Shown here in pieces: positions 17,282 through 25,190 of a stretch of 64,000 nucleotides of DNA; the stretch's first letter is position 1; every line of letters starts with the position of its first letter. The DNA is from JAPUEK01 sp963815355 (GTDB lineage: Bacteria > Pseudomonadota > Alphaproteobacteria > Rhodobacterales > Rhodobacteraceae): assembly GCA_963815355.1 (NCBI GenBank), contig CAWFGJ010000002.1, positions 62,001 through 126,000 of the forward strand. The letters are read 5' to 3'. A program made the position numbers and the translations under genes. A model generated the notes under the pieces. That model was not told the origin of the DNA and searched no databases. It worked only from the letters and a program-made list of their open reading frames with translations.

Positions 17282-18430
17282 TTAGCGGCCCTTCCAGATC
17301 CAGCCGCCGCCAAACACGCGGCTGCCTTCGTTGGAATAAAACACGCAAGCCTGCCCCGGTGACACGCCGTCCTCGGGGCTGAGCAATTCGACTTCGGCTT
17401 CGGTGGCCGAGATTGGCCGGATCACGGCCGGGCGCGGCGGGCGGGTTGAGCGGACTTTGACGCTCAGATGCCATTCCTTTTGACTGTCAAAGGGCTGGTC
17501 GCCCAGCCAATTGATCTCGCGCAGCGGCACGGTGCGGGTAGAGAGCGCCTCTTTCGGCCCCACGACGACGCGGCGGGTTTCCGGCTCCAGCTTGACGACA
17601 TAGACCGGGTCTTCCAGCCCGCCGATGCCCAAGCCTTTGCGCTGACCGATCGTGTAGTGGATGACGCCGCGGTGCTGGCCCAGAACCCGCCCCTCCAGAT
17701 CGACGATGTCGCCCGGATCGGCAGAGCCGGGACGCAGCTTTTCGATCACGGCGGCGTAATTTCCGTTCGGGACAAAGCAAATATCCTGACTGTCCGGCTT
17801 GTCCGCCACCGCCAGCCCATATTTCGCGGCAAGCGCGCGGGTTTCGGCCTTGGACGCCAGATGGCCCAGCGGAAAGCGCAAATAGTCAAGCTGCTCGGCC
17901 GTGGTCGAGAACAGGAAGTAGCTTTGATCGCGGTTCGGGTCCGATGCCATGTGCAATTCCGGGCCAGACCCAACCTTGCGTTGGATATAGTGCCCGGTTG
18001 CCATGCAATCCGCATTCAGATCCTTTGCGGTGGCCAACAGGTCCTTGAACTTTACCCGCTCGTTGCAGCGGATACAGGGCACGGGGGTGGCACCCGCAAG
18101 GTAGGCGTCGGCAAATTCCTCAATCACCGCCTCGCGGAAGGTGTTTTCATAGTCGAGGACGTAGTGCGGAAACCCCATTGTTTCGGCCACACGGCGCGCG
18201 TCATGGATGTCGCGCCCTGCACAGCACGCCCCCTTTTTGGCCAAGGCTGCCCCGTGGTCATAAAGCTGCAAGGTGACGCCGATCACGTCATAGCCCTCTT
18301 CCGCGAGTTGGGCGGCCACGACCGAACTGTCCACGCCGCCAGACATGGCAACGACCACCCGCGTCTGGGCGGGAGGCTTGGGCAGGCCAAGTGAGTTTAA
18401 GGGGTGATCCGGCGTGGGGTAATCGAGCAT
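17282..18430 (-). CDS. mnmA: tRNA-specific 2-thiouridylase MnmA
   Basis: 382 residues. It thiolates U34 of Lys, Glu and Gln tRNAs using ATP and sulfur relayed to a catalytic Cys. The PP-loop SGGVDSS lies at residues 30-36. The two redox Cys regions are in PVPCIRCNERVKFKDL and PDSQDICFVPNGNY, with GDIVDLEGRVLGQHRGV following. It converges with lpxB (17 bp between stops) and is divergent from sciP. Confidence 0.96.
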   Translation of the reverse strand: MLDYPTPDHPLNSLGLPKPPAQTRVVVAMSGGVDSSVVAAQLAEEGYDVIGVTLQLYDHGAALAKKGACCAGRDIHDARRVAETMGFPHYVLDYENTFREAVIEEFADAYLAGATPVPCIRCNERVKFKDLLATAKDLNADCMATGHYIQRKVGSGPELHMASDPNRDQSYFLFSTTAEQLDYLRFPLGHLASKAETRALAAKYGLAVADKPDSQDICFVPNGNYAAVIEKLRPGSADPGDIVDLEGRVLGQHRGVIHYTIGQRKGLGIGGLEDPVYVVKLEPETRRVVVGPKEALSTRTVPLREINWLGDQPFDSQKEWHLSVKVRSTRPPRPAVIRPISATEAEVELLSPEDGVSPGQACVFYSNEGSRVFGGGWIWKGR

Positions 18431-18494
18431 GGGATTTTTCTGTCAGGGTTCCTAGGCAATATAGGAAAATGTTAGCTACTCTCAACCCCTCCAC

Positions 18495-18509
18495 TTCACC
18501 GAAGCTTAA
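18495..18509 (+). promoter_or_regulatory. Weak CtrA-type half-palindrome upstream of sciP
   Basis: TTCA-N7-TTAA (18495-18498 and 18106+ spacing equivalent at 18506-18509) resembles the CtrA consensus TTAA-N7-TTAA with one mismatch. It lies 43 bp before the sciP start. Alone it would be unconvincing; it gains weight from the better site in front of ctrA. Confidence 0.35.
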
Positions 18510-18551
18510 GGACGATCCGCCAGATTGGTCGGCATGAAAGAGGGAACGCTC

Positions 18552-18830
18552 ATGTATCTCAAACGTGTTGACGGGCCGCGACAGGTGACACTGCCAGACG
18601 GCACCACCCTTACGCGCGCCGATTTGCCGCCAGCGGAGACGCTTCGCTGGGTTGCAAGCCGCAAGGCAATCGTGGTCAAGGCCGTGCTTTACGGTCTTAT
18701 TTCCGAAACGGAGGCGTTGGAACGCTATGCCTTGTCGGAGGAAGAGTTCACCCTTTGGCGCCGCGCGGTAGAGGCGCATGGAGATAAAGCGTTGCGGGTG
18801 ACGACTATTCAAAAATACAGACAGCTTTAA
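18552..18830 (+). CDS. sciP: SciP, CtrA inhibitory protein (DUF1153)
   Basis: 92 residues from the ATG at 18552, which has AAAGAGGGA upstream; earlier in-frame starts at 18525 and 18534 are not needed and would bury that site. It is a DUF1153 winged-helix-like protein beginning MYLKRVDGPRQVTLPDG, with ETEALERYALSEEEFTLWRRAV as the helix-turn-helix part. In Caulobacter, SciP (93 residues) binds CtrA and blocks transcription from CtrA promoters in swarmer cells. Here it lies directly upstream of ctrA on the same strand, 94 bp apart. The family and adjacency make the assignment firm; the regulatory wiring in this host is inferred. Confidence 0.9.
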   Translation: MYLKRVDGPRQVTLPDGTTLTRADLPPAETLRWVASRKAIVVKAVLYGLISETEALERYALSEEEFTLWRRAVEAHGDKALRVTTIQKYRQL

Positions 18831-18857
18831 GTTGTTTTTTTGTCGCGCGCAGGCAGA

Positions 18858-18872
18858 GTAACCGTCAGTTAA
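18858..18872 (+). promoter_or_regulatory. CtrA box in the ctrA promoter (GTAA-N7-TTAA)
   Basis: GTAA (18858-18861), seven bases, then TTAA (18869-18872) matches the CtrA site TTAA-N7-TTAA with one mismatch. Written with flanks, both half sites share TAACC (TAACC and TTAACC). It sits 53 bp before the ctrA ATG, suggesting autoregulation as in Caulobacter. A second GTTAAC at 18891-18896 lies closer to the gene but is not at the right spacing. Confidence 0.65.
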
Positions 18873-18924
18873 CCAATCGCCGCCACAGTGGTTAACAACG
18901 AAGCCCGTGACGGAGTTGAACTAA

Positions 18925-19638
18925 ATGCGGATTTTACTGGTTGAGGATGACCCGACGACCTCTCGCAGCATCGAGTTGATGCTGACCCACGCCAACCTGA
19001 ACGTCTATTGCACAGACATGGGCGAGGACGGGATTGATCTGGCAAAACTGTATGATTACGACCTGATCCTGCTGGATTTGAACTTGCCGGACATGTCCGG
19101 GCATGAGGTGCTGCGCCAATTGCGTCTGGCAAAGGTCGAAACACCGATTCTTATTCTGTCCGGGTCGGATGACACCGAAAGCAAGATCAAGGGGTTTGGG
19201 TTCGGGGCCGATGACTACCTGACCAAACCGTTTCACCGCGAAGAACTTGTCGCGCGTATCCACGCGATCATCCGCCGGTCCAAGGGGCACAGCCAATCGG
19301 TGATTCGGACCGGGGGCGTTTGTGTAAACCTCGACGCTAAAACCGTTGATGTCGAAGGAAAGGCGGTTCATCTGACGGGCAAGGAGTACCAGATGCTTGA
19401 GCTTCTAAGCCTGCGGAAAGGGACGACCCTGACCAAAGAGATGTTTCTGAACCACCTCTATGGCGGGATGGATGAGCCGGAATTGAAGATCATTGATGTG
19501 TTCATCTGCAAGCTGCGCAAGAAACTTGTGGAGGCGACGGGGGGCGCGAATTACATCGAAACCGTTTGGGGGCGCGGCTACGTCTTGCGTGATCCAAGCC
19601 CGATCGCCTCGCAACCCCGGCTCGCGGCCAGCGCCTAA
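18925..19638 (+). CDS. ctrA: Cell-cycle/motility response regulator CtrA
   Basis: 237 residues. CtrA is an OmpR-type response regulator: an N-terminal receiver with acidic pocket E7/D8/D9 and phosphoacceptor D51 (LILLDLNLPDMSG), Lys in DDYLTKPFH, and a C-terminal winged helix (LTGKEYQMLELLSLRKGTT...IDVFICKLRKKL...WGRGYVLRDP). D51 is the same position as in Caulobacter. In Rhodobacterales CtrA mainly controls motility and, in some species, gene transfer agents, under the CckA-ChpT phosphorelay. It ends LAASA rather than the Caulobacter ClpXP degron ending AA, so proteolytic control may differ. Confidence 0.97.
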   Translation: MRILLVEDDPTTSRSIELMLTHANLNVYCTDMGEDGIDLAKLYDYDLILLDLNLPDMSGHEVLRQLRLAKVETPILILSGSDDTESKIKGFGFGADDYLTKPFHREELVARIHAIIRRSKGHSQSVIRTGGVCVNLDAKTVDVEGKAVHLTGKEYQMLELLSLRKGTTLTKEMFLNHLYGGMDEPELKIIDVFICKLRKKLVEATGGANYIETVWGRGYVLRDPSPIASQPRLAASA

Positions 19639-19719
19639 GGCACCGGTTTCTCGGCGACCTCCCACCACTTTACCTTGCGCGCCCGCCCGCCTAACCTTTG
19701 GATCGCGCAAGGGAGAACG

Positions 19720-21840
19720 ATGATGGCGGCGAATCCGGTGGCAGAAATGACCGAGGCCGAGGCGGCCACCGAGCTTGCAAGGCTCGCGGACCTGATCGGG
19801 GCAGCGAACCGCGCCTACCACACCCAGGATGCGCCGGAAATTTCGGATGCCGACTATGATGCGCTCAAACGCCGGAACGCCGAAGTTGAGGCGCGTTTTC
19901 CCCATCTGAAACGCGCGGATAGCCCGTCAGAAAAGATCGGTGCGGCGGTGGCAGACGGGTTCGGAAAAGTCGCGCATGCCGTGCGGATGCTGTCGCTGGA
20001 GAACGCCTTTCAGGCAGATGAGGTGACCGAATTTGACGAGCGGGTCCGCAAATATCTGGGCCACGTCGGTGCCATTGCCTATACCGCAGAGCCGAAGATC
20101 GACGGACTGTCGCTTTCGCTGCGCTATGAACGCGGGGTGCTTGTGCAGGCAGCGACCCGCGGCGACGGGGAGGTGGGGGAAAACGTTACCGAGAATGCGC
20201 GCACGATTGCCGACATCCCGCAACGGCTGACCGGCGCCCCCGATCTGCTGGAGGTGCGCGGCGAGGTTTACATGTCGCATGCCGATTTCGCAGCGCTTAA
20301 TGAACGGCAGGCAGCCAAGGGCGACAAAAGCTTTGCGAACCCGCGCAACGCCGCCGCGGGATCTTTGCGGCAACTGGATGCGACGATCACCGCGGCGCGG
20401 CCGCTGCGCTTTTTTGCCTATGCTTGGGGCGCGCTTTCCGCCCCGCTTGGCGCGACGCAGTTTGAGGCGATTCAGCAGCTTAAAGCGTTGGGGTTTCAGA
20501 CAAATCCTTTGACGGTGCTGTGCGCGTCGCCCGCCGACGTGCTGGACCATTATCGCCGCATTGAAGGCCAGCGCGCCACGCTGGGCTATGATATCGACGG
20601 GGTGGTCTACAAGGTGAACGATCTGGCGTTGCAGTCCCGGCTGGGGTTTCGTTCTGCAACCCCGCGTTGGGCGATTGCGCATAAGTTTCCGGCGGAGCTG
20701 GCGTGGACACGGCTGGAGGCGATCGACATTCAGGTTGGTCGCACGGGCGCGCTTTCCCCAGTTGCGCGGTTGTTGCCGGTGACGGTGGGCGGGGTGGTGG
20801 TATCCAACGCAACGCTGCACAACGAAGATTACATCGCTGGGCGGGGGGCCAAGGGTGCCGCGATCCGTGAGGGTAAGGACATCCGCGAAGGTGATTGGGT
20901 GCAGGTTTATCGCGCCGGGGATGTGATCCCAAAGATCGCCGACGTCGACCTGTCGCAGCGCCCGGCCTCGGCGCAACCCTTTGTGTTTCCAACTGTTTGC
21001 CGTGAATGCGGCTCGCCCGCGCTGCGCGAAGAAGGCGACGCGGTGCGCCGCTGCACGGGTGGGCTGATTTGCCCGGCGCAAGCGGTGGAGCGGTTGAAGC
21101 ATTTCGTCTCTCGCGGGGCTTTTGATATCGAGGGCTTGGGGGCCAAGCAGATTGAGTTGTTCTTCAAGGACGCGGAGCTACCGGTCCGGACCCCGGCTGA
21201 TATTTTCACACTCGCGGCGCGGGATGCGGCCAACGGCTTGAAGCGGCTTAAAAATCGCGACGGATTTGGCGAGAAATCCGCGACCAATCTCTTTGCGGCG
21301 ATTGAGGCCAAGCGGTCTATCCCCTTGGATCGGCTGATCTTTGCACTTGGGTTGCGGCATGTGGGCGAGGCGGCGGCAGGTCTTCTCGCCCGGCATTTTT
21401 CGCAGTGGGAGGCTTTTGAGGCCGTCGCGACCCAAGCCGAGCCGGGCAATGAAGCATGGGCCGAGTTGACCGCGATTGATGGGGTTGGCGGGGTTATGGC
21501 GGGCAGTCTGGTGGCCGCATTCCGCAACCCGGCCGAGCGCGCGGCGATTGATTTGCTGGTGGCACAGCTGCAGGTGCAACCGGTTCAGGCGCGTGCCGTC
21601 GGCGATAGTCCGGTGGCCGGCAAAACGGTGGTCTTTACCGGCACGTTGGAAAAGATGAGCCGGGCCGAGGCCAAGGCGCGGGCCGAGGCGATGGGGGCCA
21701 AGGTTGCCGGGTCGGTCAGTGCCAAGACCGACCTTCTGGTTGCCGGGCCGGGTGCAGGTTCCAAGGCCAAAGACGCAGAGCGTCTGGGTATCCGTGTGAT
21801 TGATGAGGCGGAGTGGCTGAGCATCGCGGGTCAGGTATGA
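19720..21840 (+). CDS. ligA: NAD+-dependent DNA ligase LigA
   Basis: 706 residues from the ATG at 19720 behind AGGGAGAACG; an extended frame opens at 19675. It seals nicks in replication and repair using NAD+. The Ia domain contains AYHTQDAPEISDADYDAL, the AMP-accepting Lys is K126 in EPKIDGLSL, then come the adenylation and OB domains, a four-Cys zinc finger (CRECGSPAL...CTGGLICPAQ, about residues 427-453), HhH repeats and a C-terminal BRCT domain (GKTVVFTGTLEKMSRAEAKA). The stop overlaps recG by ATGA. Confidence 0.97.
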   Translation: MMAANPVAEMTEAEAATELARLADLIGAANRAYHTQDAPEISDADYDALKRRNAEVEARFPHLKRADSPSEKIGAAVADGFGKVAHAVRMLSLENAFQADEVTEFDERVRKYLGHVGAIAYTAEPKIDGLSLSLRYERGVLVQAATRGDGEVGENVTENARTIADIPQRLTGAPDLLEVRGEVYMSHADFAALNERQAAKGDKSFANPRNAAAGSLRQLDATITAARPLRFFAYAWGALSAPLGATQFEAIQQLKALGFQTNPLTVLCASPADVLDHYRRIEGQRATLGYDIDGVVYKVNDLALQSRLGFRSATPRWAIAHKFPAELAWTRLEAIDIQVGRTGALSPVARLLPVTVGGVVVSNATLHNEDYIAGRGAKGAAIREGKDIREGDWVQVYRAGDVIPKIADVDLSQRPASAQPFVFPTVCRECGSPALREEGDAVRRCTGGLICPAQAVERLKHFVSRGAFDIEGLGAKQIELFFKDAELPVRTPADIFTLAARDAANGLKRLKNRDGFGEKSATNLFAAIEAKRSIPLDRLIFALGLRHVGEAAAGLLARHFSQWEAFEAVATQAEPGNEAWAELTAIDGVGGVMAGSLVAAFRNPAERAAIDLLVAQLQVQPVQARAVGDSPVAGKTVVFTGTLEKMSRAEAKARAEAMGAKVAGSVSAKTDLLVAGPGAGSKAKDAERLGIRVIDEAEWLSIAGQV

Positions 21841-23921
21841 GCCGGCCGGAGCAGCTTTTCCCGCTTTTTGCCGAGCTTGAGACGCTTGAAGGGGTCGGCC
21901 CGAAGTCGGCCAAAGCTTTTGCCGGTTTGGGGGTCGAACGCCCCAAGGACCTGCTCTTTTTGTTGCCCCATTCCGGCGTCGATCGCAGCCGCAAGGCGTC
22001 GGTGCGCGACGTGGTGGCCCCGGCAACCGTCACGGTTGAGGTGGAGGTGGGGCAGCATTTCCCCCCCCGCCAGAAGGGCCGTCCCTACCGCGTTACGGTG
22101 CGCGATTCCGTCACGGATTTTCAGCTGGTCTTTTTTCATGCGCGCGGGGATTTTCTGGAAAAGCTTTTGCCGACGGGCCAGCGGCGTCTGATTTCCGGCA
22201 AAGTAGAGATCTTTGACGGGGTGGCACAGATGGTGCACCCAGATCACGTATTGCGACCGGAGGAGGCGGCGGACCTTCCCGCTTATGAGCCCGTCTATCC
22301 CTTGGTGGCGGGGGTTACGCAAAAGCTGGTCGCCAAGGCCGCGGTGGCCGCTTTGGCACGCACACCTGAGTTGCCGGAGTGGATTGATGCGCCGCTCAAG
22401 GCGCGCGAAGGCTGGCCGGATTGGCGCGCGGCCGTTCAGGCGGTGCATTGCCCCGCGAGCGGCTTGGACCTTTCGCCGACCGATCCTGCCCGTCAGCGCC
22501 TGGCGTATGATGAGCTGTTTGCCCACCAGTTGACCCTGTCGCTTGCGCGCGCCAGCCAAAAGCGTGGCAAGGGGCAGGCGTCGGTGGGGACGGGGGTCTT
22601 GCAGGACAAGGTTCTGCGGTCTTTGCCCTATGCACCGACGGCGGCGCAGACCCGCGCCTTGGGCGAAATTGCGGGAGATCTGGCGCAACCGTTGCGGATG
22701 AACCGGTTGCTTCAGGGGGATGTGGGGTCGGGCAAGACGCTTGTGGCTTTCCTTGCGCTGCTGATCGCGGTGGAGGCGGGCGGGCAGGGCGTGATGATGG
22801 CGCCCACGGAAATCCTTGCCCGTCAGCATGCCGAGGGACTTGCGCCTATGGCCGCCGCTGCCGGGGTGCGGTTGGCGTTGTTGACAGGACGCGACAAGGG
22901 GGCAGAGCGGGAGGCAAAGCTGCGGGATCTGTCTGCAGGCAAAATTGACGTGCTGGTTGGCACGCATGCTGTGTTCCAAAAGGACGTTGCGTTCCACGAT
23001 TTGCGCTTGGCGGTGGTGGATGAGCAGCACCGGTTTGGCGTCGCGCAGCGGATGGAATTGGGGGCCAAGGGGCAGGCGGCGGATGTGCTGGTGATGACGG
23101 CCACGCCCATTCCACGCAGTCTGGCCTTGGCGAGTTACGGCGACATGGATATTTCGGTGCTTGACGAAAAGCCCGCGGGGCGTAAGCCGATCCGAACGGC
23201 GCTCATTTCAACTGCGCGGCTGGATGAAGTGGTCGCCCATCTGGCGCAGGCGGTGGCCGAGGGGCGGCAGGCCTATTGGGTCTGCCCCTTGATCGAGGAA
23301 TCCGAGTTGGTGGACTATGCCTCTGCCGAGGAGCGGTTCTCTGCCCTGCGTGCCGCTTTGGGGGCAGAGGTGGGGCTGGTGCACGGACAATTGCCCGCCG
23401 CCGAGAAAGACGCAGCGATGGCGCGGTTTGTGGCGGGCCAGACCAAGGTGCTGGTTGCGACCACGGTGATTGAGGTCGGCGTGAACGTGCCAAACGCCAC
23501 GATCATGGTGATTGAGCGGGCTGAAGTGTTTGGCCTTGCCCAGTTGCACCAGTTGCGGGGGCGGGTTGGTCGGGGGGCTGCGGCCTCAACCTGTCTCTTG
23601 GTGTATCAGACCCCCTTGTCCGAGAGCGGCGAGCGGCGTCTGAAAACCTTGCGCGACACCGAAGACGGGTTTCGCATTGCCGAGGAAGACCTGGCGATGC
23701 GCGGGGCAGGCGACTTGATTGGCACCGCACAATCCGGTTTGCCGCGCTTTCGCGTGGCGGATCTGGAGCGTCAGGCGGGGCTTATGGCCATTGCCCAAAG
23801 CGATGCGCGCCGCTTGCTGGCCGATGATCCGACTTTGTCCTCGGCGCGGGGACGGGCGGCGCAGGTGTTGCTTTGGCTGCTGGATCAGGACCGGGCGATC
23901 AAGCTTTTGTCGGTCGGCTAA
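21837..23921 (+). CDS. recG: ATP-dependent DNA helicase RecG
   Basis: 694 residues from the ATG at 21837 within the ligA stop; a longer frame from 21813 is less likely. RecG remodels stalled forks and branched DNA. The N-terminal wedge/OB domain (GVGPKSAKAFAGLGVERPKDLLFLLP region) is followed by superfamily 2 helicase motifs: Walker A GDVGSGKT at 294-301, DEQH at 395-398, TATPIPRSLALASYGDMD, and the C-terminal QLRGRVGRG plus the RecG TRG-type region. Coupling to ligA groups two DNA repair genes immediately before an SOS-type promoter. Confidence 0.96.
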   Translation: MSRPEQLFPLFAELETLEGVGPKSAKAFAGLGVERPKDLLFLLPHSGVDRSRKASVRDVVAPATVTVEVEVGQHFPPRQKGRPYRVTVRDSVTDFQLVFFHARGDFLEKLLPTGQRRLISGKVEIFDGVAQMVHPDHVLRPEEAADLPAYEPVYPLVAGVTQKLVAKAAVAALARTPELPEWIDAPLKAREGWPDWRAAVQAVHCPASGLDLSPTDPARQRLAYDELFAHQLTLSLARASQKRGKGQASVGTGVLQDKVLRSLPYAPTAAQTRALGEIAGDLAQPLRMNRLLQGDVGSGKTLVAFLALLIAVEAGGQGVMMAPTEILARQHAEGLAPMAAAAGVRLALLTGRDKGAEREAKLRDLSAGKIDVLVGTHAVFQKDVAFHDLRLAVVDEQHRFGVAQRMELGAKGQAADVLVMTATPIPRSLALASYGDMDISVLDEKPAGRKPIRTALISTARLDEVVAHLAQAVAEGRQAYWVCPLIEESELVDYASAEERFSALRAALGAEVGLVHGQLPAAEKDAAMARFVAGQTKVLVATTVIEVGVNVPNATIMVIERAEVFGLAQLHQLRGRVGRGAAASTCLLVYQTPLSESGERRLKTLRDTEDGFRIAEEDLAMRGAGDLIGTAQSGLPRFRVADLERQAGLMAIAQSDARRLLADDPTLSSARGRAAQVLLWLLDQDRAIKLLSVG

Positions 23922-23959
23922 ACGGGATTCGTCCGGGCTGTTCCGCTTTGTTCACGAAT

Positions 23960-23980
23960 GTTCTTAAAAAGTTCTTGACG
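23960..23980 (+). promoter_or_regulatory. LexA (SOS) operator overlapping a -35 box
   Basis: GTTC (23960-23963), seven bases, GTTC (23971-23974) is a perfect match to the SOS box GTTC-N7-GTTC described for Rhodobacter and other alphaproteobacteria. It abuts TTGACG (23975-23980), a good -35 element, with AACAAT 18 bases further on as a possible -10. A third GTTC at 23950 has six-base spacing and is probably incidental. LexA bound here would block the promoter of the 40-residue protein starting at 24030. Confidence 0.8.
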
Positions 23981-24029
23981 GATCAGTCGGGAAATGAGAA
24001 CAATCAAGCAACAAGAGGAGGAAGCCATC

Positions 24030-24152
24030 ATGCTCAACGAGATCACGGAAATCCTGCACCGGTCCCGCGCAACGCTTGTTGAAGATGCGCTTGGCGGCCT
24101 TTCTCTGTTCCTTCTGCTTTTCGCCGGTCTGAGTTTCTCCGGCGCGTTCTGA
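24030..24152 (+). CDS. SOS-controlled small membrane protein (40 aa)
   Basis: A 40-residue ORF from the ATG at 24030, preceded by AGAGGAGGAAG, an excellent ribosome binding site. MLNEITEILHRSRATLVED is a charged amphipathic start, followed by one hydrophobic helix, ALGGLSLFLLLFAGLSFSG (about residues 20-38). A consensus LexA box and -35 lie 50-70 bp upstream and a rho-independent terminator follows, so it is a complete monocistronic SOS unit. I do not know a named family. By analogy to Caulobacter SidA, a 29-residue SOS-induced inner-membrane division inhibitor, a damage checkpoint role is possible, but no sequence similarity is claimed. Confidence 0.75.
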   Translation: MLNEITEILHRSRATLVEDALGGLSLFLLLFAGLSFSGAF

Positions 24153-24246
24153 CTCTGCCTGCGGTCTTACCCCTCCGGGCCTGCATCCGTCCCCAAGGGA
24201 TGCCAGAGGCTGCCCCGCCTCACGCCCGGAAAAGACACGCGACTTG

Positions 24247-24281
24247 CCGCCGCAATCCTATGGATGTGCGGCGGTTTTTTT
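24247..24281 (+). terminator. Rho-independent terminator after the SOS miniprotein
   Basis: CCGCCGCA (24247-24254) pairs with TGCGGCGG (24267-24274) across a 12-base loop and is followed by seven T (24275-24281). It ends the plus-strand transcript; the Fe-S scaffold gene stops at its edge on the other strand. Confidence 0.85.
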
Positions 24282-24738
24282 ATGGGGCCGCGCCGGAAAG
24301 CGGGGCTTCGGATTGTGCGGCGGCGTCGCAGGCGGCGTCAAGCGCAAGCAGGATAGAGGCGTGACGGTTCTTGTAGTCGCGTGCGGGGATCAGCACCTCA
24401 AACCCGGCGAAAGGTGGGGCGGGGATGGGGCCTGCCTCTTTCAGCATGGCGCGCAGGCTGTCGCGGGCCTGTTCCAGCTCTGACCTGCTGCGCCCCAGGA
24501 TCACGCCCCCCAGAATCGAGGCCGCTGCCTGACCCAAAGCGCAGGCTTTCACATCTTGCGCGAAATCGGTGACCTTGCCGCCCGCCATCACAAGATCGAC
24601 CGTCACCGTAGACCCACAAAGGGGCGAGCGTTTGCGGGAACTGCCCGTCGGTGTGCCCAGCCGACCCGCGTGCGGAATGTTGGCTGCCAGTTCAAGGATG
24701 CGCCCGGAATATAGCTTGATCAGATCGCTGTCGCTCAT
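24280..24738 (-). CDS. Iron-sulfur cluster assembly scaffold protein (IscU/SufU-like)
   Basis: 152 residues from the ATG at 24738 with GAGGG upstream; the frame extends further but without support. The fold family is NifU_N/IscU: LIKLYSGRILELAANIPHAG, then Cys in SPLCGSTVTVDLVMAGGKVTD, and Cys in DVKACALGQAAASIL. A third Cys (DAACDAA) lies near the C-terminus rather than at the usual IscU spacing. It resembles the alphaproteobacterial scaffold-like homologues often found beside hisI. Whether it builds clusters or acts as an accessory carrier is uncertain. Confidence 0.8.
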   Translation of the reverse strand: MSDSDLIKLYSGRILELAANIPHAGRLGTPTGSSRKRSPLCGSTVTVDLVMAGGKVTDFAQDVKACALGQAAASILGGVILGRSRSELEQARDSLRAMLKEAGPIPAPPFAGFEVLIPARDYKNRHASILLALDAACDAAAQSEAPLSGAAP

Positions 24739-24813
24739 GCCGGACCCTCGGGGCTTTCGTTTCCTACGTTGACAAGATAGGCCTGCAGCACCCCCGCGCC
24801 AAGGAGTTCTGAC

Positions 24814-25173
24814 ATGGCATTCGATCCGAGCACCCTGAAATTTGATGCCAATGGCCTGATCCCGTGCATCGCGCAGGATCACGCGACGGGCGATGTGTTG
24901 ATGTTTGCGTGGATGAACGCCGAGTCGCTGCAGCGCAGTCTGCAAACCGGGGCGATGACCTATTGGTCGCGCTCACGCAGCCGTTTTTGGGCGAAGGGTG
25001 AAACCTCGGGTCACGTGCAACGCTTGGTTGAGATGCGGGTCGACTGTGACCGCGATTGCCTGCTGGCTTTGGTGACCCAAGAGGGGCCAGCCTGCCACAC
25101 CAATCGGCGCAGCTGTTTTTATACGGCAGTGCGTGATGGGGAAGAGGTCGAAATTCAGGCGCCGATGGTCTAG
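24814..25173 (+). CDS. hisI: Phosphoribosyl-AMP cyclohydrolase HisI
   Basis: 119 residues, a stand-alone HisI. It opens the purine ring of PR-AMP in the third step of histidine synthesis. LIPCIAQDHATGDVLMFAWMN, SRSRFWAKGETSGHVQ, the Asp/Cys metal site VDCDRDCLLALV and the Cys in GPACHTNRRSCFY match the family. An AGGAG lies 9 bp before the ATG. It is divergent from the Fe-S scaffold gene; the rest of the his pathway is not in the window. Confidence 0.96.
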   Translation: MAFDPSTLKFDANGLIPCIAQDHATGDVLMFAWMNAESLQRSLQTGAMTYWSRSRSRFWAKGETSGHVQRLVEMRVDCDRDCLLALVTQEGPACHTNRRSCFYTAVRDGEEVEIQAPMV

Positions 25174-25190
25174 CCGGCGTAGGCTGCCCC

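Noticed and set aside
18891..18896. GTTAAC near ctrA as another CtrA site
   Set aside because: No second half site at seven-base spacing on either side.
23950..23963. Second possible SOS box (GTTC-N6-GTTC)
   Set aside because: Spacing is six, not seven; only the 23960-23974 pair meets the rule.
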